Shown: positions 15,599-25,201 of the stretch, in pieces
Numbering within the stretch: the first letter of the stretch is position 1
Layout of the letters: every line of letters begins with the position of its first letter
Position numbers and translations under genes: made by a program
NCBI GenBank assembly: GCA_036268875.1
Contig: DATATI010000080.1
Span: 62,001-126,000 of the forward strand
Direction of reading: 5' to 3'
Length of the DNA stretch: 64,000 nucleotides
DNA from: Polyangia bacterium
GTDB lineage: Bacteria; Myxococcota_A; Polyangia; Fen-1088
Notes under the pieces: model-generated
The model's database searches: none
Seen by the model: the letters and a program-made list of their open reading frames with translations, nothing else
Told to the model about the DNA's origin: nothing

Positions 15599-18573
15599 TC
15601 CGCGCCGTGGTGGCCGCGGCCGCCGTGGCCGCCGTGTGTGGTTGCGTCCCCACCGCGGCGCCGCTGTTGCCGCAGGACGTGGCCTCGGCGCTGGCCAAGG
15701 GGCCGATGCGCACGCTGACCACACCGCATCTCATCGTTTACTACTCGGAGGGCAACCACGATCAGGCGGTACGGCTGGCCGCGCACGCTGAAGGCTGCGT
15801 CGGCTATCTCAAGAGCGTCGCCCAGATCCACAACGACCTGACCGAGCAGCCGATGGCCGTGCTGTTCGCCGATCTGCCGCTGAACAATGCCTTCGTCACG
15901 CCGCGCATTCTAGGCTGGGACGCCCAGGCGGTGATCTCCACCCACGACACCGTCGATCTGTTTTCGCTGGAGATGGGCCAGCCGCCCGACGCCGGCGAGA
16001 CCGCCTGTCACGAGCTGGTTCACTATGTGCACCTCGAACAGATCGCCGGCTTTCCCTTGTTCATGAACACGGTCTTCGGCGCCGCGTACACGCCGCAGAT
16101 CGGATTGGACAGCTGGTTCGACGAAGGCCTGGCGGTTTATTACGAGACCAAGCTGCAGCCGGGCACCGGGCGGCTGGCCTGGCCCTTCTGGCGCGGGATG
16201 TTCGCCGCCGCCTACGCCGGCCACCGCATCAACGGCGGCGATCTGTCCGCCCTGCAGCGCGATTTTCACCTGGGCAATCACTATCTGGTGGGCAGCCAGT
16301 TCGTGCGCTTCCTCGCCGATCGCTACGGCGAGCAGCAGCTGTGGCGCCTGATCAACGTCCAGGGTCGGTCGATCTTTTTTCCCTTCGGCGTGAACCTGCG
16401 CTTCTGGCAGGCGTACGACAAGACGCTGTCCACGCTGGTCGACGAATTCGCCGACGAGGTCGCGCAGCACATCCCGCCGCGCGCCCGCCCGGCCGGCCAG
16501 CGCGTGGTCCACGCCGCCGGGTACAGCGCCCGGTACGCGCGCGCCGCGGACGGCACCGAGGCCATCGTCAGCTCTGACCACGACCAGCCGGCACGCTTGA
16601 AGATCTACGCGCCCGACGGCGCGCTGCGGGTGGTCCGCGATCTGACCGACGTGCTGCCGCCGCGCGAGCTGGTCGCTGGCGTGCCCAGTTTCATCAGCGG
16701 TGTCAGCTTCAGCAGCGACGGTCGGACGCTTTATTTCGTGTCGACCGATCAGGACGCCACCTACCAGGCATCGCGCCTTTATCGGTATGACGTCGCCGAC
16801 GACAGCCTGTCGGTGGTGAACCGTGATCTGCGCGGGCCGGGGGGATCCATCAGCCCCGACGGGCGGCGCTATGCCTTCGCTCAGGCCAACGCCGATCACC
16901 ACGATCTGGCGCTGCTGGATCTGGCCAGCGGCCAGACGCGCGTGCTGTTCACCGAACCAAGCGGGACCTATCTGTCGAACCCGCGCTTTTCTCCCGACGG
17001 CAAGCGACTGGTCGCCACCGAGGCCGACCACCAGCATTTTCGCCTGCGCCTGTTCGACGCCGCCAGCGGCCAGCCGCAGGCCACGCTGCCCACCGCGGAT
17101 GCGCCGGTGCACGACCCGTCGTGGGCCGACGACCAGCGGATCTTGTATCTGGGTCCGGCACCCACCACCGCTGGATTTCAGGTTTACGTTCACGATCTGG
17201 CCAGCGCACGCACCGAGCGGGTCACCGACGCGCCTTATCTGGCCTTCGAACCGCGCGCCGCGGGCGCCGGCGCGGTGCGCTTCCTGAACCGTAACGGCTG
17301 GGAGTGGACGGTGGACGAGGTGAAGCTGCCGCCACCGCAACCCGCGCTGGCCGTGGCCGCGGCCGACGCGGCGCCAGCGCCGTCGCCGCCATCGCCACCG
17401 CCCGCGGTGATCCCCGCACCGCCCGCCGCCGCCAGCCCGGCGCTGCCGGTGGAGCTCGCCGCCACTCCGGACCAGCCGTACAGTTCGTTCGGCGATCTGT
17501 TCACGCCGCGCCTGCACGGGTTGACCTTGACCTCCGTCGGGCGGCGGGCGGACATCGTCGGCGTGGTGCTGTCGGGCAACGACCGCCTGGCCTTGCACCG
17601 CTGGACCATCGCCGGCTATCTGGAACCAAGCGCCCTGGGCCAGCCCTCCGTGCTGTTCGGGTACACCAACCGCCAGCTGGCCCCGCTGACCATCTCGCTC
17701 TCGGCCTCGCAGTTCACCTTTCACGATTCGCTGGATCCGCTGAGCGCGAACAATGCGACGTTTGATCTTTATCGCCGCGACCGGAACGCCGCGCTGGATT
17801 TTTCCAGAGCGTTTTACGAAAACCCCATCACCCTGGGCATCGCCTATCTCGACACCAACCGGCCGGGCGATCCCGACGCCCCGCTGGCTTTTCGGCGCAT
17901 GGCCGGGCCACACCTGGACGCGGTCTTCGTCGGCGCCGAGACCACGCCTTACACCGGCGCCCGCCGGCTGTTCGCCGCCGCGGCGTCGGTCGCCGGTTAC
18001 CCGCGGCAATGGAACACCACCGGCGACAGCTTCCTCGACGCCCGCGGCGAGCTGGACGCCGTCGTTCCCCTGCCGCTCGGGCACCGGCACACGCTGACGC
18101 TGGGGCTGCGCGGGCGCGACCTGCCCGGCACGACGCAGCCGTTCCTGACCGTGGGCGGATACATCAACGCGGTGCTGGGGCGGCGATCCAATCGGCCCGA
18201 GGTGAAGACCGATGACTCGCCTGCCATCCCGCCCGGTTTTGATTTCACCGAAGCCCTGCGCGGCTTCGAGGATTACCCGTTCGCCGCCAATCGCGTTGTG
18301 CTGGGCGACGCCACCTATCGGTATCCGCTCATCATCGACCGCGGCTGGTCGTCCAGCCTGTGGGTGCTGCCGGCGTTCTTCATCAGCCAGATCGATCTCG
18401 AGCTTTTCGGCGCCGGGGCGCGCGCGCAGGACAACCGCGACCGGCTGGCCGTCGGCGGCGCCCTGACATTGCGGACCACGCTGTGGGTGGTGCCCCTGAA
18501 CCTGCAATATCAGCTAGCCCGTCGGCTGACCGACGATCGCGCCCTCACCCACCTCATCACGCTGGGTAACTGA
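15595..18573 (+). CDS. Metallopeptidase (MA-like), beta-propeller and outer-membrane barrel fusion protein
   Basis: A 992-residue protein in three parts. Residues 1-300: a signal/lipoprotein-like N-terminus (VCGC near 18-21) and a zinc peptidase-MA-like domain with HELVH at 139-143 and the downstream Glu in WFDEGLAVYYE (Glu177). Residues about 310-580: TolB/PD40-type beta-propeller repeats (GVSFSSDGRTLYFVSTD, GGSISPDGRRYAFAQAN, NPRFSPDGKRLVATEAD). After a Pro/Ala linker (about 585-625), residues 630-992 are strand-rich with GYTNRQLAPLTISLSASQF and an end like surface-antigen/BamA barrels (PLNLQYQLARRLTDDRALTH). GTG 15595 overlaps the upstream stop. It is probably an outer-membrane protein exposing a protease; substrate unknown. 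Confidence 0.78.
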   Translation: MIRAVVAAAAVAAVCGCVPTAAPLLPQDVASALAKGPMRTLTTPHLIVYYSEGNHDQAVRLAAHAEGCVGYLKSVAQIHNDLTEQPMAVLFADLPLNNAFVTPRILGWDAQAVISTHDTVDLFSLEMGQPPDAGETACHELVHYVHLEQIAGFPLFMNTVFGAAYTPQIGLDSWFDEGLAVYYETKLQPGTGRLAWPFWRGMFAAAYAGHRINGGDLSALQRDFHLGNHYLVGSQFVRFLADRYGEQQLWRLINVQGRSIFFPFGVNLRFWQAYDKTLSTLVDEFADEVAQHIPPRARPAGQRVVHAAGYSARYARAADGTEAIVSSDHDQPARLKIYAPDGALRVVRDLTDVLPPRELVAGVPSFISGVSFSSDGRTLYFVSTDQDATYQASRLYRYDVADDSLSVVNRDLRGPGGSISPDGRRYAFAQANADHHDLALLDLASGQTRVLFTEPSGTYLSNPRFSPDGKRLVATEADHQHFRLRLFDAASGQPQATLPTADAPVHDPSWADDQRILYLGPAPTTAGFQVYVHDLASARTERVTDAPYLAFEPRAAGAGAVRFLNRNGWEWTVDEVKLPPPQPALAVAAADAAPAPSPPSPPPAVIPAPPAAASPALPVELAATPDQPYSSFGDLFTPRLHGLTLTSVGRRADIVGVVLSGNDRLALHRWTIAGYLEPSALGQPSVLFGYTNRQLAPLTISLSASQFTFHDSLDPLSANNATFDLYRRDRNAALDFSRAFYENPITLGIAYLDTNRPGDPDAPLAFRRMAGPHLDAVFVGAETTPYTGARRLFAAAASVAGYPRQWNTTGDSFLDARGELDAVVPLPLGHRHTLTLGLRGRDLPGTTQPFLTVGGYINAVLGRRSNRPEVKTDDSPAIPPGFDFTEALRGFEDYPFAANRVVLGDATYRYPLIIDRGWSSSLWVLPAFFISQIDLELFGAGARAQDNRDRLAVGGALTLRTTLWVVPLNLQYQLARRLTDDRALTHLITLGN

Positions 18574-18585
18574 GCGCGATCCCGA

Positions 18586-19266
18586 TCAGGCGCTCTTGAA
18601 AGCCAGCTCGGCCTCGCCAGGGGACAGGCGATAGCCTTGACCGCGAATGGTCTCGATGGCGTGGCCGGCGCTGCCCAGTTTGCGGCGCAGCTGGGACAGG
18701 TGGACGCGGATGAGGGCCGTGTCCTCGGTGTTCTCGCTGCCCAGCACGTCGCGCATCAACTCGTGCGCGCCCACCACGCGATCGGAATTGGCCAACAGGT
18801 AACTGAGCAGGCGAAACTCGGTCCGGCGCAGGGTGACCGGCGTTCCGCTGATGGCGGCCTCGCGAGTGGCGGCGTCGACCACGATCGGACCGACGCGGGT
18901 TTGTCCCACAGTCTGCACGCTGTGGCGGCGGCACACGGCCCGCACCCGGGCCAGGAGTTCGTTATCCGCCACCCTCGAGGCGACCACGTCGTCAGCCCCA
19001 GCGTCCAGCACGCCGGCCACGCCCGCCGGTTCGACCGTGTCGCAGCAGGCGATCAGGGCGCCGATGTGATGGGCCCGGCGCACCACCCGACACCAGCGGG
19101 CGGCGCTGGCCGTGTTGGCCGCATGAAGCAGCATCGCGTCCTCCGGCAGCCCGCGCGACCAGATCCCGAGACGGTCGACCACCCGGACCGCGCTGCCGTC
19201 GCGGGCGAACGCCGCGCGCAGGCGATTGCAAAGTTCCATATCCCGAGACGTAAGAGTAATTCGCAT
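18586..19266 (-). CDS. OmpR-type winged-helix regulator with degenerate receiver domain
   Basis: A 226-residue protein. The N-terminal 115 residues have the length of a receiver domain, but the acidic pair is replaced (RITLTSRD) and the strand that should carry the phospho-Asp reads EDAMLLHAANTAS, with no Asp at that position. Only GVLDAGADDVV, the loop near the end of the fold, is recognisable. Residues about 125-220 are a trans-reg_C winged helix (TLRRTEFRLLSYLLANSDRV, VRVHLSQLRRKLG-like IRVHLSQLRRKLG, IETIRGQGYRLS). It is probably a DNA-binding regulator not controlled by phosphorylation. No histidine kinase is nearby. Convergent with the metallopeptidase gene, 12 bp apart. Confidence 0.85.
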   Translation of the reverse strand: MRITLTSRDMELCNRLRAAFARDGSAVRVVDRLGIWSRGLPEDAMLLHAANTASAARWCRVVRRAHHIGALIACCDTVEPAGVAGVLDAGADDVVASRVADNELLARVRAVCRRHSVQTVGQTRVGPIVVDAATREAAISGTPVTLRRTEFRLLSYLLANSDRVVGAHELMRDVLGSENTEDTALIRVHLSQLRRKLGSAGHAIETIRGQGYRLSPGEAELAFKSA

Positions 19267-19493
19267 GAGAGCACCAGGTTTCGTATTGGGTTCAGGCGGC
19301 GCGCCCGATCTTCTGCGCCTGCCTCCTAGACGAACGAGCGAACAATTTGTCACAAAAAAAATTTTACAATCGGGCTGATCCTGACCAAGTGCAACAGACG
19401 GACCGTCAACAGCCGCCCGGTGCGCGCCCCCGATCCGAAATCCGGTCAGCCAGGGCCTGACGAAATCCGGACAGAAACGTCCGAGATCGGTCG

Positions 19494-20456
19494 TCAGGTC
19501 GCGTCCGGCCAGCGCGCCCAGGCCGTTCCCTGGTGGCGCGGCGGGAAGACCGCCGGGTGCAACATCTCGGCGATCAGCGACGGCGTCTCGAACAGCAGCG
19601 GCCCCGAGCGATTGAAGTAGAGATTGCCGTCCGCCACGAAGACCCGCCCGCTGCGCACCGCGCGCAGGTCGGCCCAGCCGGCGCGGGCGGCAAAAAGCGG
19701 CATCTCTTCTTGCGCACGCATAAGCCCGAATCCGCAAGGGGCGACGATCAAGACCTCTGGGTCAGCCGCCAGCACCGCTTCCCACGGCGTCGTGGTCGAG
19801 TGCACGCCCGCCGTTCCCAGGAGATCTGCCCCACCCGCCAGCGCCACCAGCTCGGGTCCCCAGTTGCCCATGGCGAACACGGGATCGATCCACTCCAGGC
19901 AGACCACCGACGGCCGCGGCAGCGCCGCCGTCCTGGCGGCGAGTTCAGCCATCCGGCGGCGCACGTCGACCACCAATGATTGGCCGACGGACGTCGCCCC
20001 CAAGACTCCCGCCACCTCGGCAAAGCCGTCGAGGATCCCTTGTAGTGATCCCGTTCGCAGCGCCACCACCTGCTGCCGTTGCAGACGCGCGCCGACCCCA
20101 TGAGCCAGATTGGCGGGCGTGACCGCGCAGACCTCGCAGTGCGTTTGCGTGATCAGGATGTCGGGCGCCAGCGCCGCCAGCGCGTCCTCGTCGACGTGAT
20201 AAAGCGGCTGCCCGGCGTGCAGGCGTTCGCGCACCCGTTTATCGATGGCCAGGCTGCTGCCAGTGATGTCGAACGTGGGCCGGCTGACGGACGGAAGTTT
20301 CTTTACCCACGCCGGGAAATCACACTCGTGCGACCGCCCGACCAGCCGATCGCCAAGGCCCAGCGCCACCACCAGCTCGGTCCCGCTGGCCAGCAGGGAG
20401 ACGATGCGTTCGGGCGGCGCGGTCGGCGGCGGCGATGGTGGCGAGGGCGCAATCAT
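19494..20456 (-). CDS. BtuF-like cobalamin/iron-complex-type substrate-binding protein
   Basis: A 320-residue protein of the helical-backbone (class III) binding-protein fold: [20 protein letters not shown] and [20 protein letters not shown] at the front, then [20 protein letters not shown] and the C-terminal [20 protein letters not shown]. Unlike true BtuF it has no signal peptide; the N-terminus is a Pro/Ser stretch. Members of this family in soil bacteria are commonly leaderless and stand alone, and no permease is adjacent here. A role in corrinoid binding is inference. It is divergent from the ABC-2 exporter ATPase gene with 69 bp between. Confidence 0.75.
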   Translation of the reverse strand: MIAPSPPSPPPTAPPERIVSLLASGTELVVALGLGDRLVGRSHECDFPAWVKKLPSVSRPTFDITGSSLAIDKRVRERLHAGQPLYHVDEDALAALAPDILITQTHCEVCAVTPANLAHGVGARLQRQQVVALRTGSLQGILDGFAEVAGVLGATSVGQSLVVDVRRRMAELAARTAALPRPSVVCLEWIDPVFAMGNWGPELVALAGGADLLGTAGVHSTTTPWEAVLAADPEVLIVAPCGFGLMRAQEEMPLFAARAGWADLRAVRSGRVFVADGNLYFNRSGPLLFETPSLIAEMLHPAVFPPRHQGTAWARWPDAT

Positions 20457-20525
20457 CTCGCGATTCTTCTACCGCCTCCGGGCCGGCGCCGAAAGGGCGG
20501 ATCGTTTTTCGTCTGGACCGAAACC

Positions 20526-21479
20526 GTGGATAGTACGGCCGTGGATTCGATCATCTCCATCGCCAAGCTGACCAAGACCTATGAATCGGGTTTGTCGGCG
20601 CTGAAGGACGTCGACCTCGAGATCCGCCGCGGCGAGATCTTCGCGTTGCTGGGGCCGAACGGCGCCGGCAAGACCACTCTCATCAGCGTCGTCTGCGGCA
20701 TCGTCACGCCCAGCGCCGGCCGCGTGCTGGCCGACGGCCACGATATAGAGCGCGACTATCGGGCGGCGCGATCGCTCATCGGCCTGGTCCCGCAAGAGCT
20801 GACCACCGACGCCTTCGAGACCGTGCTGGCCACCGTCACCTTCAGCCGCGGCCTGTTCGGGCGGCCGCCGGATCCCGCGCACATCGAGAAGGTGCTGCGC
20901 GACCTGTCGCTGTGGGACAAGCGCAAGGATCGCATCATGACCCTGTCAGGCGGCATGAAACGCCGGGTGATGATCGCCAAGGCGTTGTCGCACGAACCGA
21001 AGATTCTGTTTCTGGACGAGCCCAGCGCCGGCGTGGACGTCGAGCTGCGCCGGGACATGTGGGCCCTGGTGCGGCGCCTGCGCGCCGGCGGCGTCACCAT
21101 CATCCTGACCACCCATTACATCGACGAAGCCGAGGAGATGGCCGACCGGATCGGCGTCATCACCAAGGGTGAGCTTATCCTGACCGAAGAAAAAACCACC
21201 CTGATGCAGAAGCTGGGCAAGCGACAACTGACATTGAATTTACAAGAGCCGATGGATGCCCTGCCCGCCGCGCTCGGCGACTGGCCGCTGGCCCTGAAGG
21301 CGCAGGGCAGCCAGCTCGAGTACGCCTTCGACGCCAAGGACGGGCGGGCCGACATTCCCGGATTGCTGCGCAAGCTCGCCGACCTGGGGATCAGATTCAA
21401 GGATCTGCAGACCCGGGAAAGCTCGCTGGAGGAGATCTTCGTCAGCCTGGTTCACAACCGCGGCGAGGCCCAGTCGTGA
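20526..21479 (+). CDS. ABC-2-type exporter ATPase
   Basis: A 317-residue ATPase with Walker [11 protein letters not shown]-loop LVPQEL, signature LSGGMKRR, Walker [13 protein letters not shown] and the H-loop TTHYID, as in DrrA/YadG-type exporters. The C-terminal 80 residues form the accessory domain common to this group ([25 protein letters not shown]). GTG 20526 was chosen as start (GTG 20541 is possible); the open frame upstream overlaps the divergent gene. The stop overlaps the GTG of the permease gene by 4 bp. Confidence 0.88.
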   Translation: MDSTAVDSIISIAKLTKTYESGLSALKDVDLEIRRGEIFALLGPNGAGKTTLISVVCGIVTPSAGRVLADGHDIERDYRAARSLIGLVPQELTTDAFETVLATVTFSRGLFGRPPDPAHIEKVLRDLSLWDKRKDRIMTLSGGMKRRVMIAKALSHEPKILFLDEPSAGVDVELRRDMWALVRRLRAGGVTIILTTHYIDEAEEMADRIGVITKGELILTEEKTTLMQKLGKRQLTLNLQEPMDALPAALGDWPLALKAQGSQLEYAFDAKDGRADIPGLLRKLADLGIRFKDLQTRESSLEEIFVSLVHNRGEAQS

Positions 21480-22252
21480 GCGGCTTGTTTTTCAATCGCC
21501 ACGGCGTGTGGGCCATCTACCGCTTCGAGATGGCGCGTTTCACCCGCACCCTGCTGCAAAGCGTGGTCACGCCGGTGATCACCACGACGCTGTACTTCGT
21601 GGTCTTCGGATCGGCCATCGGATCGCGCATGTCCAAGGTCGACGGCGTGGCTTACGGGTCGTTCATCGTGCCGGGCCTGATCATGCTGTCGCTGTTCACC
21701 ACCAGCATCTCGAACGCATCGTTCGGGATTTATTTTCCCAAGTTCACCGGCACCATTTACGAACTGCTGTCAGCGCCGATCTCGTTCTTCGAGATGGTGG
21801 TCGGTTACGTGGGCGCCGCCGCCACCAAGTCGATCTTGCTGGGCCTCATCATCCTGGGCACGGCCTGGTTCTTCGTTCCCCTGCCCATCAAACACCCGCT
21901 GACAATGGTCGCCTTCCTGTTGTTGACCGCGACCACTTTCAGTTTGTTTGGTTTCGTCATCGGCGTCTGGGCCAAGGGCTTCGAGCAGCTGCAGTTCATT
22001 CCCGCCCTGGTGCTGACCCCGCTGACCTTCCTGGGCGGCGCCTTCTATTCAATCGACATGTTGCCGCCCACCTGGCGCGCCCTGGCCCTGTTCAACCCGG
22101 TCCTTTATCTGATCAGCGGCTTCCGCTGGAGTTTTTACGGCACGTCGGACGTCGCCGTCGGGTTGAGCCTGGGGATGACGCTCGGACTGCTGGTGCTGCT
22201 GCTGGCGGTGATCTGGTGGATATTCAAGACGGGGTATCGTTTGAAAAAATAG
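21476..22252 (+). CDS. ABC-2-type exporter permease
   Basis: A 258-residue membrane protein with six hydrophobic segments, in the YadH/DrrB family ([20 protein letters not shown] at the front, [14 protein letters not shown], the conserved [19 protein letters not shown] and [20 protein letters not shown]). It starts with GTG overlapping the ATPase stop, and forms the membrane half of the exporter. The substrate is not apparent from the neighbours. Confidence 0.9.
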   Translation: MSGLFFNRHGVWAIYRFEMARFTRTLLQSVVTPVITTTLYFVVFGSAIGSRMSKVDGVAYGSFIVPGLIMLSLFTTSISNASFGIYFPKFTGTIYELLSAPISFFEMVVGYVGAAATKSILLGLIILGTAWFFVPLPIKHPLTMVAFLLLTATTFSLFGFVIGVWAKGFEQLQFIPALVLTPLTFLGGAFYSIDMLPPTWRALALFNPVLYLISGFRWSFYGTSDVAVGLSLGMTLGLLVLLLAVIWWIFKTGYRLKK

Positions 22253-22437
22253 CCGCGGCCGGCTGAGGCGGCCCAGTCGCGTTCACGGCGCTCCGTCGAA
22301 GCTCACTTCGGTCGACCTGTCCACCATGACAGGTTCTGCCGGGTCGCGGTCGATCAGCCATCCGACGGGGAAGGTCAGGCACCGCCCGAGAAAGCGCCGG
22401 CCGAAAAAACCGGCTAAGGTACCGACCTCAAAAGCAA

Positions 22438-22522
22438 GCCGGGGTGGCGAAACGGTAAACGCGGCGGACTTAAAATCCGCTGCTGCGAAAGCGGCTTACG
22501 GGTTCAAGCCCCGTCCCCGGCA
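22438..22522 (+). tRNA. tRNA-Leu (anticodon UAA)
   Basis: An 85-nt class II tRNA. The acceptor stem GCCGGGG pairs with CCCCGGC, the D arm is GCG...CGC with CGG in the loop, the anticodon stem is GCGGA/TCCGC with loop CTTAAAA (anticodon TAA), the long variable arm is GCTGC-GAAA-GCGGC, and the T arm is ACGGG-TTCAAGC-CCCGT. The discriminator base is A, as expected for Leu. CCA is not encoded. Confidence 0.95.
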
Positions 22523-22690
22523 CGGATGTTACACACCGCGAGTCGGCAGGCGTGGCGGGCGATCACGACGTCTTCGTCGGTGGGGATCACGCGCACGAGG
22601 CACCGGCTGGATGCCCGAGAGATTTGGTCGGCGTTTCCGCATTGGCGGCGGTGTCGAGATCGACACCGAGCATTTCCAATCCAAGGCATA
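22504..22690 (-). pseudogene. ackA: Acetate kinase 3' remnant, frameshifted
   Basis: On the minus strand one frame reads LEMLGVDLDTAANAETPTK and another, just downstream, reads CLVRVIPTDEDVVIARHACR. Together these match the extreme C-terminus of acetate kinase (LEFLGV-like, then the VIPTDEE..IAR end). The two pieces are in different frames, and the rest of the roughly 400-residue protein, with its catalytic residues, is absent upstream. The relic begins directly after the tRNA-Leu gene and stops before the MFS gene. Family identity is recognised from the C-terminal signature only. Confidence 0.65.
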
Positions 22691-22796
22691 CCGGGGTCGC
22701 GACTGGCCCAGCACAGACATGATGTACGGGTCCGCATCCCCATCGCAGCGGCCACGACCTCGACCGCGCTCGCCTACTGACGCCTGCGACCAATTC

Positions 22797-24245
22797 TCAG
22801 CCGCGCGGCTCGACACAGATTTCTTCCAGCGAGCGCCCCTCGGCGTCGACGCCCAGCCGGTGCGCCACCACCGCGGCGCCGATCATCAACGCCGCGGCCA
22901 GGGCATAGCCCGCGAACAGTTGCCCGGGCCGGCCGGCGTCGACGATGGCGCCGAACAGCGTGGGCGCCCCGGCGCCGACCAGCGTGGCGAAGGCATAGAA
23001 AACGGCGATGGCCATGCCGCGGACCTCGACGGGAAAAAGCTCGCTGACGGTCAGGTAGGCCGAGCTGGCAGCGGCCGAGGCGACGAAGAAGACCACCGAC
23101 CAGGCGATGGTCTGCGTGACGGCGTCGAGGGCACCGACCAGGAACAGCGCACCGGTGATCAGCAGCAGAACACCCGACGCCGCGTAGGTCGCCGCGATCA
23201 TCACCCGGCGGCCCCAGCGATCGAACAGCGGACCCAGCAGTAACGGGCCGGCGAAGTTGCCGACCGCGAACGGCACCATGTACAGCCCCACGCGATCGGA
23301 CGCGACGCCGTGGAACTTTTGCAGGATGAGTCCGTAGCTGAAGAAGATCGAGTTGTAGAGAAACGCCTGCGCCAGCATCAGGCAAAGGCCGAGGACGGTG
23401 CGCCTGGGATAACGAACGACCAGCGTCCGCAGCAGATGGCGGAGGTCGACCGCACCGGCGACCTTGATGGGCACCCCGCTGGCGGCGATGGGGGCAGCGG
23501 CGATGACGGCCGGTCCACCGGCGGCGCGGATCTCGGCTTCGATGCGCGCCACGGTGGCTTCGGCGGCGCGCACGTGGCCGTGGTTCAGCAACCAGCGCGG
23601 ACTCTCCGGAAGATCTCTGCGGACAAGAAGGATGGCTATGCCCAGCACCGACCCCAGCCCGAAGGCCAACCGCCACCCGAGATGAAGCGGCATGATGCTT
23701 GGATTGAGGACGACCAGCGTGACGCCCGCGCCCAGCGCCACCCCGATCCAGTAGCTGCCGTTGATGGCCAGATCGATCTGGCCGCGGATGCGCGCCGGCA
23801 CCAGCTCGTCGATGGCCGAGTTGATGGCGGCGTACTCGCCGCCGATGCCGGCGCCGGCCAGCAAGCGAAAGATCCCGAAGACGGCGAAGGTGGGCGCCAG
23901 GCCGGAAAACGCGGTGGCCAGCAGATAAAGGCCCAACGTCACCAGGAACAGGCGTTTGCGCCCCAGCCGATCGGTGAGGCGACCGAACACCAGCGCGCCC
24001 GCCACCTGGCCGATCAGGTACAGCGTGTTGGCCAGCCCGACCTCGGCGCCGGTCAACCCCAGCGCGCGCGCGTCCTGCAGCGACGGGGCCAGGTTCGCGA
24101 TCAAGCTGGCCTCCAGCCCGTCGAGGGTCCAGGTGATCCCCAGCGCCAGCACCACCCGGCGGTGCCAGCGCGACCAGCCGAGGGCGTCCAGACGGCCGGG
24201 CACGTCGCTGGTGATCCAGGTGCCTTGGGGAACGTCGGGCTGCAT
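22797..24245 (-). CDS. MFS transporter, sugar/metabolite:H+ symporter family
   Basis: A 482-residue protein with 12 predicted membrane helices. The loop 2-3 A-motif is GRLTDRLGRKRLF, the central-loop motif after TM6 is PESPRWLL, and GGEYAAINSAIDELVPARIR is typical of the metabolite:H+ symporter branch. The central cytoplasmic loop (about residues 215-265) is Ala-rich. The start is MQPDVPQGTWITSD. The substrate is not predictable. It is divergent from the small TPM-related gene at 24374. Confidence 0.88.
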   Translation of the reverse strand: MQPDVPQGTWITSDVPGRLDALGWSRWHRRVVLALGITWTLDGLEASLIANLAPSLQDARALGLTGAEVGLANTLYLIGQVAGALVFGRLTDRLGRKRLFLVTLGLYLLATAFSGLAPTFAVFGIFRLLAGAGIGGEYAAINSAIDELVPARIRGQIDLAINGSYWIGVALGAGVTLVVLNPSIMPLHLGWRLAFGLGSVLGIAILLVRRDLPESPRWLLNHGHVRAAEATVARIEAEIRAAGGPAVIAAAPIAASGVPIKVAGAVDLRHLLRTLVVRYPRRTVLGLCLMLAQAFLYNSIFFSYGLILQKFHGVASDRVGLYMVPFAVGNFAGPLLLGPLFDRWGRRVMIAATYAASGVLLLITGALFLVGALDAVTQTIAWSVVFFVASAAASSAYLTVSELFPVEVRGMAIAVFYAFATLVGAGAPTLFGAIVDAGRPGQLFAGYALAAALMIGAAVVAHRLGVDAEGRSLEEICVEPRG

Positions 24246-24373
24246 GTGCCGATGATCAGGCCGGCGCCGTTGAACGCCAAGCCGGCGTCTTCGATCTCAC
24301 CTTTGCGCGGCGCCGACGATCAGTCTGCGTATCCGCCCCCATCCCGGGCCGCCAACCACAGCCGGGTCGGGGC

Positions 24374-24622
24374 GTGGAGGACGCGCCGCCGCAAGCGCAC
24401 CTGCCCTGGTGGGCGGTGATCCTGGGGGGGATAGCGATCGTGTTGTTCATCCGCTTCGCCGTCCGCAACCCGTTCATCGCCGCCATGATGATGACCAACA
24501 TCGGCTCGGGCCGCCGGGATGGCGGCGGTTGGGGAGGCGGGGGTTCTGGGGGCGGCGGCGGTGGTGGCTTCTCGGGCGGCGGTGGCAGTTCGGGCGGGGG
24601 CGGCGCTTCGGGATCATGGTGA
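24374..24622 (+). CDS. Small membrane protein with Gly/Ser tail, like the C-terminus of YgcG/TPM proteins
   Basis: An 82-residue protein starting with GTG. It has one hydrophobic helix (WAVILGGIAIVLFIRFAV) and a Gly/Ser-rich tail ending in GASGSW. That ending is characteristic of YgcG-type TPM proteins, but the extracytoplasmic TPM domain that normally precedes the helix is absent. Either it is a separate short anchor or the remains of a truncated gene; the frame is open upstream only to about 24215, over the divergent MFS start. The stop overlaps the next gene's start region. Confidence 0.55.
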   Translation: MEDAPPQAHLPWWAVILGGIAIVLFIRFAVRNPFIAAMMMTNIGSGRRDGGGWGGGGSGGGGGGGFSGGGGSSGGGGASGSW

Positions 24623-25062
24623 TGCGTCCGCCGATCGTCCACGGCATCGACGTGCGCGCCGTCGAGGACGCCGTCCGGGCCGCCGAGCAACAGACCACCG
24701 GCGAGATCAGGGTCAGCCTGGCCCGTTTCTATTTCTGGCGCGACGTCCGCCGCGCCGCCGAACGCACCTTCAAATATCTGCACATGGATCGCACCCGCGA
24801 TCGAAACGGCGTCCTGATCTTCGTGGTGCCCGGCCGCCGCCAGTTCGCCGTCGTCGGCGACGGCGGGATCCACCAGCGCCTGGACCCATCCTTCTGGCCG
24901 CAGGTCGCCGACCGCCTGAGCGCGGCCTTTTGCGCCGGCGATTTCACCGGTGGACTTTCGCGCGCGATAGCGGAGATCGGCGTCCAACTGGCGACGCATT
25001 TTCCGCTGCCAGGCAAACCGAACGCCAACGAACTGTCGGATACCGTGGGGCGCGGCCGGTAG
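24622..25062 (+). CDS. TPM-domain protein
   Basis: A 146-residue protein made of one TPM (YgcG/Psb32-like) domain: VEDAVRAAEQQTTGEIRVSL, then DRNGVLIFVVPGRRQFAVVG and GDGGIHQRL, and an end with FCAGDFTGGLSRAIAEIG. ATG 24622 overlaps the preceding stop by one base (TGATG); GTG 24619 is an alternative. There is no signal peptide. In many bacteria such a short TPM gene sits in a three-gene set with LemA and a longer TPM protein; here LemA is missing and the neighbour is reduced to an anchor and tail. Confidence 0.78.
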   Translation: MRPPIVHGIDVRAVEDAVRAAEQQTTGEIRVSLARFYFWRDVRRAAERTFKYLHMDRTRDRNGVLIFVVPGRRQFAVVGDGGIHQRLDPSFWPQVADRLSAAFCAGDFTGGLSRAIAEIGVQLATHFPLPGKPNANELSDTVGRGR

Positions 25063-25201
25063 CGGCGCAGCGGCAGGTGGCAGGTGCCAGCCGGCGCGGA
25101 GCATAGGCCAGTCGCCTGTTATTGACCAAGGTTCAATTGGAATCGACCATGGGGAGAGTCTTTCCCATTGGCCGCCGTCGATCGCGCGTTAGATTTCGGC
25201 A

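Noticed and set aside
15910-18507. Long minus-strand frame of about 865 codons opposite the metallopeptidase gene
   Set aside because: It has no recognisable domain, is rich in Arg/Gly/Gln, and mirrors a strongly GC-biased gene on the plus strand whose domains are clear.
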